Of a stretch of DNA of 64,000 bases, positions 1 to 7,471 are shown in pieces. Each line of letters opens with the position of its first letter. Within the stretch, counting starts at the first letter, position 1. Position numbers and translations under genes: made by a program. The notes beneath the pieces were generated by a model. It was not told where the DNA came from and did not search any database. It saw only the letters and a list, made by a program, of their open reading frames with translations. This DNA comes from Sediminitomix flava (GTDB taxonomy: Bacteria > Bacteroidota > Bacteroidia > Cytophagales > Flammeovirgaceae): NCBI RefSeq assembly GCF_003149185.1, contig NZ_QGDO01000003.1:934101-998100 (forward strand), read 5' to 3'.

Positions 1-2
1 TC

Positions 3-1532
3 TTAGCCGGTTCTCACATGAGAAGTGCATACGAATTAAAGCAAAACCTAATCGGTATCGGGGTACTATGGAAATATGGTTACTATGACCAAGTTAGAAA
101 AGGTGATCAGTCAATGGATGCTCTTTTCCAAGAGAAAATCTATAGTTTCCTAGAAGATACAAATATCAAATTTACAATAGAGGTTCACGGTCATCCAGTT
201 TGGGTTACTGCTAAGTATTTGGCACCTGAGGTGTTTGATACAGTACCTATGTTCTTCTTGAGTACAGACCTTCCAGAAAATGATTATTTAGCACAGTCGA
301 TCTGTCATAGACTATACGATGCCGATCAACAAGCTAAGATTGCGCAATATATTCTTTTGGGAGTAGGTGGAGCAAAACTTCTTGATGAGTTGGAATATGG
401 TGCTGAAGTTTATCACTTGAATGAAGCTCATGCTCTTCCTGCTGCTTTCCATCTTTATTCTAAGTACAAGAGCTTAGATGAAGTTAAAAAGCGTTTGGTA
501 TTTACAACGCATACTCCAGAAGAAGCTGGTAACGAAAAGCATGATATTAATCTACTTTATAAGTTAGGTTACTTCTGCGGTTTGACTGTTGAAGAGGTAA
601 AACAATTGGCAGGCTTAAATACTTCGGAATTTAGTCACTCTTTAGTAGCTCTTCGTATGTCTCGTTTATCAAATGGGGTGTCGGCTTTACATGGTGAAGT
701 TTCTAGAGAGATGTGGGGTAAATATGACAACATCTGTCCAATTATCTCAATTACAAATGCTCAAAACAGAAAGTATTGGGCTGATGAGGCACTTTACAGA
801 TATATGGAGCGTAATGAGGACGATAAGCTTGTTGCTCGTAAAAAATATTTAAAAGCTAAATTATTTGAGACAGTTGCTGATCAAACAGGTAACCTACTTG
901 ATCCTGATGCTTTGACTATTGTTTGGGCAAGAAGGTTTGCTGCCTATAAGCGTGCTGATCTTATCACAGAAGATAGAGAGCGTTTCGAAAGAATCATCAG
1001 TAACACAGATAAAAAAGTACAAATCATTTGGGCAGGAAAACCTTACCCTCAAGATTTGGGTGCTATTAGCGTATTCAACCACTTGGTTCATTTAACTAAA
1101 AAATACCATAACTGTACTGTATTGGTAGGTTATGAGTTGAAACTTTCTAGAAAGCTGAAGCAAGGAGCTGATATTTGGTTGAACAACCCTAGAGTACCAA
1201 GAGAAGCTTCAGGTACTTCTGGTATGACAGCATCAATGAATGGAGCGATCAACTTCTCAACTGATGATGGTTGGATTCCAGAATTTGCAAATGGTGAAAA
1301 TGCTTTTGTTATCCCTAGACCTGACTTGAGCAGACCTGTTTTCGAACAAGATGAGCATGATATGAATCACCTTCTTGACACATTGGAGCACCAAATCCTT
1401 CCAATGTATTATGATAGACCTGAAGAGTGGGTTACGATGATGAAGAACAGTATGCGTGATGTATTGCCTTACTTCGATTCTAATCGTATGGCTTATCAGT
1501 ATTATGAAAAACTTTATAATGGGCAATCATAA
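3..1532 (+). CDS. glgP: alpha-glucan (glycogen) phosphorylase, GT35-type, 5'-truncated by window edge
   Basis: Cytoplasmic glucan phosphorylase of the shorter GT35 type, which releases glucose-1-phosphate from glycogen or maltodextrin. The reading frame is open to the window edge: codons before the first Met read LAGSH and continue into MRSAYELKQNLIGIGVLW, which matches the family's conserved interior, so the true start lies upstream. Visible family blocks are FTTHTPEEAGN, SNGVSALHGEVSREMW, LTIVWARRFAAYKRADL, IIWAGKPYP and the C-terminal EASGTSGMTASMNGAINFS. In classical phosphorylases this last block carries the lysine that holds pyridoxal phosphate (GTSGMK or GTGNMK); here that position is Thr, so the cofactor site should be checked. 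The gene ends just before a bidirectional hairpin shared with the convergent downstream gene. Family call is firm; exact activity is less certain. Confidence 0.85.
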   Translation, partial: LAGSHMRSAYELKQNLIGIGVLWKYGYYDQVRKGDQSMDALFQEKIYSFLEDTNIKFTIEVHGHPVWVTAKYLAPEVFDTVPMFFLSTDLPENDYLAQSICHRLYDADQQAKIAQYILLGVGGAKLLDELEYGAEVYHLNEAHALPAAFHLYSKYKSLDEVKKRLVFTTHTPEEAGNEKHDINLLYKLGYFCGLTVEEVKQLAGLNTSEFSHSLVALRMSRLSNGVSALHGEVSREMWGKYDNICPIISITNAQNRKYWADEALYRYMERNEDDKLVARKKYLKAKLFETVADQTGNLLDPDALTIVWARRFAAYKRADLITEDRERFERIISNTDKKVQIIWAGKPYPQDLGAISVFNHLVHLTKKYHNCTVLVGYELKLSRKLKQGADIWLNNPRVPREASGTSGMTASMNGAINFSTDDGWIPEFANGENAFVIPRPDLSRPVFEQDEHDMNHLLDTLEHQILPMYYDRPEEWVTMMKNSMRDVLPYFDSNRMAYQYYEKLYNGQS

Positions 1533-1561
1533 TTGATTTCCATTTATTAGAAATAAAGAAA

Positions 1562-1600
1562 CGCCCTGCCATTTATTTAAATGAGCAGGGCGTAGTTTCT
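1562..1600. terminator. bidirectional hairpin terminator
   Basis: CGCCCTGC at 1562-1569 pairs with GCAGGGCG at 1585-1592, with A-rich and T-rich flanks on the two sides. It lies between two convergent genes and can serve both. Confidence 0.75.
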
Positions 1601-1621
1601 TAAAAAGTTAGTAACATTTGA

Positions 1622-4600
1622 TTACTTAGAAAGAAGCATTCGTGTCACTTTGGTTTGTCCATCAGGAGTGGTTGTTCGAATTATATACATTCCATTTCCA
1701 TATTCGGATAAATCAAGTTCTTCATCTAAATAAGAATTGAAGAATGATTCGTAGATTACTTTACCTTCAGTATTCATGACCTCTATCAATCCCTCTTGTC
1801 CAATGGCATTCAATTTAAATATACCTTTGTTAGGGTTAGGGAAGACCGATAGTTGGGTAGTTCCTGTTGACGTTGGGTTCATCATATCCCATTGGCAAAT
1901 CTCAGCATCAGGGATACTACATCCTGACATGTTTCCAAGGTCAAAAGTGAAATCTTTGTCACAAATTGTTGCTTGAATTTGCTGAGACTGACTTACCACA
2001 TAAATAGCACTTAATGGATCTACTAAACATTTTTGTGTATTACCATCAAAGATTGCTGTTTTCAAGATTGGGTCGATACTTTCAAGTAGAACTCCATTAT
2101 CACTCATAGCATTTGTACACTCTTCTTCTACTATTGGATCGAATAGCGGTTTCAATTTGGTACAAATTCCTGCTGTTCCAAATGTCGGGAAGCTTCCAGC
2201 GTATTGAGCTAACTGAGGTGCATTCCAGTTGAAGGTCATTTTACCAATATTTAGCATTGGATCATGACATACTTCCAGTTCTACATCTGTCAAGTAAACA
2301 TTCATGTCTACACCATTTTCAGGGCAATCTTTACAGACTAATCTGTTAATGCTTCGTCCGTCATCAGCAAACTCATCATTACTTTCAAATTCTTCAAAGT
2401 CATCATGCTCGAAGCAGACTGTCAGACACCAATTTCTTCCACAGAATTCTACATCAGCAGTTAATTTAGCCGTTCCATCATCACAGATTTCTAGAGTAGA
2501 ATTATCTGGGTCTGGTACCATTGGGTGATTTACTGCTTGTCCATTGGTGTTTCCAGCTTGACCTAAGTTAGAGATAAAAGTAGCGAGATCAGTTAGATCA
2601 GTGAAACTTGTCTCTTTACATAGGTTCAGACTGTAATCATAACAGATAGGAGGTGCTGGTGCAGGATCACATGGAGGATCTAATTCATCTATTGTATCTG
2701 TAAATGAACCTGCAGCTCCATTTTTATCAATGATTACAAACTCGTAAGTATCGAATGGTAGGTCACAAACTTCAATCAAGTTATCTGAAGTTTGGAAGTT
2801 TTCCTCAATACTCTTATCTGTATTCGAGTAGAAGACGGAGAAGTCTGGAGTTCCTTCATCTCCAATGAAGATGATCACTTTTCCAATTTCATATATATCG
2901 TCTTGTACACATACTGTTTCAGCACTTGCAGAGAAACCTGAAATACCTCTAACTAAAGGACATACAATGTCTATATTGATATCTCCCTTTTTATAAGATG
3001 AGTAACCATTTTGTCTGTTGATGTTATGCTTGTATTTGAACCAGCTACTCAGTCCGAAGTTACAGTTTTTGCCATTTGCCCCGAAACCTACTTGAGCTTG
3101 CTCTATGTCATCATCAGCCTTGATCTGAATATCTCCAAAATCTGGGCAAGAAATCGTACCTTCTACAATTTTATAAGCCTCCCAATCAGCCGATAGTAAA
3201 TCAAATTCAGATTGTGATTTAAGCTCATTTTTGAATTCACAGTCCTCACATCTTTCTAAAGTAATACTAGCTTCGAATCGTTTATCTCCAAAGTCTACAC
3301 TTATCATTTCACCTTCGATAAGTACACTTCCATCATCTTTTACTGTAAGTGTTGGTACAGGATTTATCGAGAAGTTTAAGCGAAGATCTTTACCCCCTAA
3401 AAGTGAAGTGTCACTTCCTTCAAAGAAGTTGAATAAGTAAATTCCATGTGAGCGAGGTGCTACAGAAGGGAATCTGACTTTTTGGAAATCTTCATCAGTC
3501 AGTGTTACGGCATTTTCGATGAACAATACCAATTCATCTTCATCTTGAATGGTGTCATCATCTTCACTTCCTTCATTACAGAAATCACCGAATATAGAAA
3601 CAACCTCTGGCTCATCATCAGGTTCATCGCCTAATACACATGATGGTAGATCTTGTGAAATCTCTTCTGTGAAAGTCTGAATTGTTCCAGCCTTGTCACT
3701 GATTTTGATAATGTACTCACCGATAGGAAGGTTAGCAATAATAACTTCTGTATCACTAGTTGTTTCTACCATAACCTCTTCATCACTTCCTACTTCTCTG
3801 TAAGAGATGAAGTATTCTGGCGTACCATTAAGAATTTCAAGGATAATTCGTCCCCCATTCGGGTCAATACACTTCTCAATTACTTCTGCCTCAATTTTTG
3901 GTCTATTAATCAGAGGACAAAGAATGTCAATATTGATATCACCTTTTTTGATTGGCCCAAAAGCACCTCCATCGTTAGTGATGTTTTCTTTATAATGGAA
4001 CCAACTACTTAGTCCTAAGTTGTCATTCTTACCATTGGCAGCACAATATCCAAGTTGAGCCTGATATGGACTACTTTCATTTGCCATGATCATAATTTGC
4101 CCTGTCTCAACTCCATTCTCTTTACAGATGATTGTACCTTGGGTTACCTTATAAAGGTCCCATCCAGCTATAACATCAGCGAGTTCTTGACCACTAAGTT
4201 TTGTTTCGTTTTTAGCAACTCCCTCTGGGAATTCATCTAATGTTAGACAAATTTCAAAGGTTTTATCAAAATATTCATCACATAAAGATTCTGCTTCACC
4301 TTGAATGATAATCTCACCTGTGATTCGATCTGTTAAGGTTGCGCCATCTTTAAAAAGAAGTCTAAGTGGTTCCTTACCTTTAAAATTGAATAGATAAATA
4401 CCATGAGCATTAGGTGCAATTGATGGGAATTTAGCTTTTGATTTGTCCAAATCAGTTACCGTTGCCGCATTTCTGATATTGAACATAACGTCACCTATTT
4501 GAGCATCTTTCTGACCATTTTCTTCTAGGACTTGAGCTTGCAATGGAGTGATTGGGCTTGGGCAGAATTCTGGTAAAATTCTTCCAATACATTCTAAATC

Positions 4601-5275
4601 TACATTAAAGTCTCCTTGTCCTTCACCACATGGACTTCCATCAGCATTGAGTAGTGTCCAGTCAAACCAAGAAGAAGCACCAAATCTATCGTTCTTTCCG
4701 TTTGCATTTTGACCTATTTGTACTTGGTAAGGACCATCACCTCCCATAACAGGACCGAATTCAAATCGTTTTGCATCATCTTTTGGTTCTCCATTTTCAT
4801 CTAATGCAGTTCCTGTTCCTGAGGTTACAATCCAATACTCCCAACCATCTTCAACACTTGTTTGAAAATCACCTTTGGTTTCGATTTTAGCGATACCTTC
4901 ATCAAATTTTTCTAAGATGAAAGTCATTTCCCATTGACAATTACCTACTTCTTCAGTGAATGGAGATTCCTCAAAAAAACCTGTTCCTTGAAGAATACCG
5001 TCCTCATTTAGTGTAAATAAGAAAGCGTCATCAAAGAAGAACTTTGTGTTTTTACCGAAAAGGTTGAAGAAGAATATCCCATGATCACCAGGGAATTTTA
5101 TAAATGGAGCATAATCAGCACCCTTGTCTGTAACAGCGTTTGTGACTAGATATAATCCTGTGTCACAGTCTTCATCAGACGGGTCTTGAGCTTTTACATT
5201 TAACCCTATTAGGCAGAGGGCCAAAGTGAATAAGCCTAGCTTAAGCCTATTCATTTTTTTAATTGGTTTGTTCAT
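1622..5275 (-). CDS. large secreted repeat protein with type IX secretion C-terminal sorting domain
   Basis: Predicted 1217-residue exported protein. An N-terminal signal peptide (MNKPIKKMNRLKLGLFTLAL..., cleavage near VKAQ) is followed by three related modules at roughly residues 35-240, 250-460 and 580-800. Each has a block like FPSxAPxxHGIYLFNFxG, then NGKNxxxGxSSWFxYK, then KGDINIDIxCPL. Between the modules are acidic, SprB-like stretches (EILNGTPEYFISYRE, VIDKNGAAGSFTD). A Cys-rich region follows at about 910-1080. The last ~75 residues form a type A T9SS sorting domain beginning LSVFPNPNKGIFKLNA and ending VTRMLLSK. In this family the signal directs Sec export, outer-membrane passage and surface attachment or release. 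The modules themselves are not recognised; adhesin or matrix protein is inference. Confidence 0.75.
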   Translation of the reverse strand: MNKPIKKMNRLKLGLFTLALCLIGLNVKAQDPSDEDCDTGLYLVTNAVTDKGADYAPFIKFPGDHGIFFFNLFGKNTKFFFDDAFLFTLNEDGILQGTGFFEESPFTEEVGNCQWEMTFILEKFDEGIAKIETKGDFQTSVEDGWEYWIVTSGTGTALDENGEPKDDAKRFEFGPVMGGDGPYQVQIGQNANGKNDRFGASSWFDWTLLNADGSPCGEGQGDFNVDLECIGRILPEFCPSPITPLQAQVLEENGQKDAQIGDVMFNIRNAATVTDLDKSKAKFPSIAPNAHGIYLFNFKGKEPLRLLFKDGATLTDRITGEIIIQGEAESLCDEYFDKTFEICLTLDEFPEGVAKNETKLSGQELADVIAGWDLYKVTQGTIICKENGVETGQIMIMANESSPYQAQLGYCAANGKNDNLGLSSWFHYKENITNDGGAFGPIKKGDINIDILCPLINRPKIEAEVIEKCIDPNGGRIILEILNGTPEYFISYREVGSDEEVMVETTSDTEVIIANLPIGEYIIKISDKAGTIQTFTEEISQDLPSCVLGDEPDDEPEVVSIFGDFCNEGSEDDDTIQDEDELVLFIENAVTLTDEDFQKVRFPSVAPRSHGIYLFNFFEGSDTSLLGGKDLRLNFSINPVPTLTVKDDGSVLIEGEMISVDFGDKRFEASITLERCEDCEFKNELKSQSEFDLLSADWEAYKIVEGTISCPDFGDIQIKADDDIEQAQVGFGANGKNCNFGLSSWFKYKHNINRQNGYSSYKKGDINIDIVCPLVRGISGFSASAETVCVQDDIYEIGKVIIFIGDEGTPDFSVFYSNTDKSIEENFQTSDNLIEVCDLPFDTYEFVIIDKNGAAGSFTDTIDELDPPCDPAPAPPICYDYSLNLCKETSFTDLTDLATFISNLGQAGNTNGQAVNHPMVPDPDNSTLEICDDGTAKLTADVEFCGRNWCLTVCFEHDDFEEFESNDEFADDGRSINRLVCKDCPENGVDMNVYLTDVELEVCHDPMLNIGKMTFNWNAPQLAQYAGSFPTFGTAGICTKLKPLFDPIVEEECTNAMSDNGVLLESIDPILKTAIFDGNTQKCLVDPLSAIYVVSQSQQIQATICDKDFTFDLGNMSGCSIPDAEICQWDMMNPTSTGTTQLSVFPNPNKGIFKLNAIGQEGLIEVMNTEGKVIYESFFNSYLDEELDLSEYGNGMYIIRTTTPDGQTKVTRMLLSK

Positions 5276-5700
5276 TAGTACAAGTGTTAATAAATAATAG
5301 TTGCTTAGTTTTATAGTTAGCTTTAATTGTTATTCGAAGTTTAATGAGTCAAGTAATGTTTTTGGCTTACGTTTCCTTTGGAACACAGACATTTTTGCTT
5401 CTGTTCAAGGAGCTGATATTTTTACAACAAGTGGTTAGTTTAGTACAAAAATGATGATTTTACGGGAGAGGTAATTTGCTAGTATTTAGTGGTTTTAGGT
5501 GTTTTTTTCTCAGTTTTGTAGAAAGTATTACGTGAGTTAGTTCTCATATGAAAAACCCCAGGGAATAAGCTTCGATTTAGAATAATTGAATGTATTCTGT
5601 TTTTATAGGAAGAAAAATAACTGATTTGTGATGAGTGATGATATGCTTTTTTGAAACATTGTGTGTATTGCATCAACCTAATAACTAACCTAATATACCT
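5276..5700. other. 425-bp divergent intergenic region, no gene seen
   Basis: Separates the divergent T9SS-exported protein gene and the TSP3-repeat gene, so it should hold both promoters. No convincing TAnnTTTG box, operator or RNA structure was found. A 65-codon minus-strand frame here has no protein-like composition. Confidence 0.5.
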
Positions 5701-6297
5701 ATGTTACGAAACAAGCAAATTGTATTACCAGCTATTACTATCTTTTTTCTATTACTTATCTCTTTCAACTACCCAAACACTTTCAATTTTAATACATCTT
5801 TGGATAGGGATGCAGATGGTATCACTGATAAAAGAGACTATTGTCCTCTAGAAGCAGGGTTCATTTCAACTGGAGGTTGTCCAGATATTGATTTGGATGG
5901 AGTGGCCGACAAATGGGATAAATGCCCTGAGTTGGAAGGTTCATTAGATTCTTTTGGATGTCCAGACTATGATAAAGATGGTGTATCTGATACGGTAGAT
6001 CAGTGTCCATATGATTTTGGAGAGGCTAAAAACAATGGATGTCCAGATCTTGATCAAGATGGGGTAGCTGATCATATGGATGACTGTATCGATGAAAAAG
6101 GAACTGTAGAAACAAATGGTTGCCCTGATACCGATAAAGATGGAGTTGCAGATATTTATGACAAATGCCCGACAAAGTTTGGAGAAGTGAAGTATTGGGG
6201 CTGTATTGACTCTGATGGAGATTTGGTAGGAGACCATATTGATGAATGTCCTTATGACAAAGGCTCTACTCTAAACAAAGGTTGTCCTGTCAAATAG
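5701..6297 (+). CDS. thrombospondin type 3 (TSP3) calcium-binding repeat protein
   Basis: Predicted 198-residue exported protein. A hydrophobic N-terminal segment (about residues 8-24) acts as signal peptide or anchor. The remainder is six consecutive TSP3 repeats of the form D-x-D-x-D-G-V-x-D-x-x-D-x-C-P...G-C-P, for example DIDLDGVADKWDKCPE and DTDKDGVADIYDKCPT. The Asp-rich loops of such repeats bind calcium, and paired cysteines probably form disulfides outside the cytoplasm. In Bacteroidota these repeats usually link a beta-barrel or other domain to an OmpA domain; here nothing follows the repeats. It could be a periplasmic calcium-dependent spacer or a surface protein. It forms a single-gene unit ending at a strong hairpin. 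Confidence 0.8.
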   Translation: MLRNKQIVLPAITIFFLLLISFNYPNTFNFNTSLDRDADGITDKRDYCPLEAGFISTGGCPDIDLDGVADKWDKCPELEGSLDSFGCPDYDKDGVSDTVDQCPYDFGEAKNNGCPDLDQDGVADHMDDCIDEKGTVETNGCPDTDKDGVADIYDKCPTKFGEVKYWGCIDSDGDLVGDHIDECPYDKGSTLNKGCPVK

Positions 6298-6313
6298 ATT
6301 GACACATCTTATA

Positions 6314-6355
6314 AAAAAGCCGAATACATTTCTAAAGTATGTATTCGGCTTTTTT
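6314..6355. terminator. bidirectional hairpin terminator
   Basis: AGCCGAATAC pairs with GTATTCGGCT at 6341-6350, with A6 before and T6 after. It ends the TSP3 gene and also lies directly downstream of the minus-strand small lipoprotein gene. Confidence 0.8.
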
Positions 6356-6381
6356 GATTTCTAATATATTCTTTGCACCAA

Positions 6382-6543
6382 TTATTTTTTTCTAGGTTTT
6401 GGAGAAGAACATTTCATAGTAAATTCATAGTAGCTCAAGTCAGACATGTCTCTATAGTAGTTATCGCTAGCCACATAAACTACTTGTGGAGCACAAGATG
6501 AAAGAATCAAGAGACAGATCAGAGAAATAAGTAGTTTTTTCAA
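6382..6543 (-). CDS. small predicted lipoprotein (53 aa), TTG start
   Basis: A 53-residue frame read from a TTG start at 6543. It begins MKKLLISLICLLILSSC, a charged N-terminus plus hydrophobic core ending in a lipobox (LSSC), followed by APQVVYVASDNYYRDMSDLS and a Lys/Pro-rich tail ending PKPRKK. No ATG fits because the only internal Met codons lie after the lipobox. A TATATTTG box sits about 40 bp upstream and a bidirectional hairpin lies just downstream, so it looks like a complete single-gene unit. Function is unknown. Composition, signal and flanking signals support a real gene; homologues would settle it. Confidence 0.6.
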   Translation of the reverse strand: MKKLLISLICLLILSSCAPQVVYVASDNYYRDMSDLSYYEFTMKCSSPKPRKK

Positions 6544-6582
6544 CGCTTAAAAAGATTTAGTTTCTAATGGATACATAAAAGA

Positions 6583-6590
6583 CAAATATA
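6583..6590 (-). promoter_or_regulatory. candidate -7 box (TATATTTG) for the small lipoprotein
   Basis: Read on the minus strand this is TATATTTG, matching the Bacteroidota TAnnTTTG consensus. No good TTG was found 19-20 bp further upstream, so the call is tentative. Confidence 0.4.
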
Positions 6591-6653
6591 ATGCATTGAT
6601 AAATAATTGTAAATATTATTAGAGTCTTTTGTCGAAAAACTTAGATGAAGCAT

Positions 6654-6684
6654 AAAAAAAGCGAATAGTTATATCTCTATTCGC
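6654..6684 (-). terminator. terminator of marR-type gene
   Basis: GCGAATAG (6661-6668) pairs with CTATTCGC (6677-6684). On the minus strand it is followed by T7. It sits 8 bp past the stop of the MarR gene. Confidence 0.75.
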
Positions 6685-6691
6685 TAAATAT

Positions 6692-7153
6692 TTATTTATA
6701 TTTTTTGGCTCTTACCTTATCTAATAACATACTTAGTTGTTCTGCTTCTTCCTCGGTAAGGTCTTCCATAATATTATCATTCTGTTCCATAACCTTATTC
6801 AAGGTTTCCATAAACTCAAGACCTTTCTCATTAATTGAGACGAAGACCATTCTTCGATCACTCGTACAACGTTCTCTCGTAACTAACTCTTTATCCAGAA
6901 GGCGATCTACTAAACGGGTAACATTTGGTGTTTTATCGATCATTCGTTCTTTAATTGAATGAACTGATAAACGATCTGGATAGCTACCTTTTAAGATTCG
7001 AAGGATATTATATTGTTGGGGCGAAATTCCATAAGGCTTTAATAGATTTAAAGACATTCCATTTATCCAACTTGAAGTAAATAGTATGTTTAAGAGTGCT
7101 TTAGATCTATTGTCTTTGAATTTCTTTTGTTTGATTTCCTCTTCTAATTGCAT
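6692..7153 (-). CDS. MarR-family transcriptional regulator
   Basis: 153-residue cytoplasmic winged-helix repressor of the MarR type. The core spans about residues 40-125: ISPQQYNILRILKG, then a recognition-helix region IKERMIDKTPNVTRLVDRLL and the wing RERCTSDRRMVFVSINEKG, where the DRR motif is typical of MarR wings. A long C-terminal helix (VMEQNDNIMEDLTEEEAEQL) completes the dimer interface. It is divergent from the GH13 gene across 300 bp. A good promoter with a short palindrome inside it lies upstream, consistent with autoregulation. The ligand is unknown. Confidence 0.85.
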   Translation of the reverse strand: MQLEEEIKQKKFKDNRSKALLNILFTSSWINGMSLNLLKPYGISPQQYNILRILKGSYPDRLSVHSIKERMIDKTPNVTRLVDRLLDKELVTRERCTSDRRMVFVSINEKGLEFMETLNKVMEQNDNIMEDLTEEEAEQLSMLLDKVRAKKYK

Positions 7154-7232
7154 AACAGTTTGTAAGATTTTGCATGTGTAATTATATGAGGCCTTAGAAA
7201 GCAGACATAAATTACCTGATTTAGTTTATAAG

Positions 7233-7263
7233 CAAAAATACATTACATGTAAAATAAAACCAA
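7233..7263 (-). promoter_or_regulatory. promoter of the marR-type gene with embedded palindrome
   Basis: On the minus strand, TTG (7263-7261), 20 bp, then TATTTTTG (7240-7233) fits the Bacteroidota -33/-7 promoter consensus exactly. Between the boxes lies the perfect palindrome TTACATGTAA (7243-7252), a natural place for an autorepressing MarR dimer. The region 7154-7462 holds no gene. Confidence 0.6.
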
Positions 7264-7471
7264 GCTGATAGAAGAAAAACTTAATATTTATTTCAAGTTA
7301 CATTAACTATTGAATATCTCTATGAATAATTACATTCATTCGGATACAAAAGTAAAATAATTACCTAGATCATCTTTTTTCACCAAAGTCTTCCGTTGAT
7401 TTGTATTTAAATAAAATTGTACGCCACCCAAGAATAGTGTGTTTAAATAATAAGATTATGATTTGCTAGTC

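Noticed and set aside
5479..5676. 65-codon minus-strand ORF in the divergent region before the TSP3 gene
   Set aside because: No protein-like features, no terminator and it fills a region that must hold promoters.
5651..5851. 66-codon plus-strand ORF overlapping the TSP3 gene start
   Set aside because: Out-of-frame shadow of the clearly coding TSP3 repeats.
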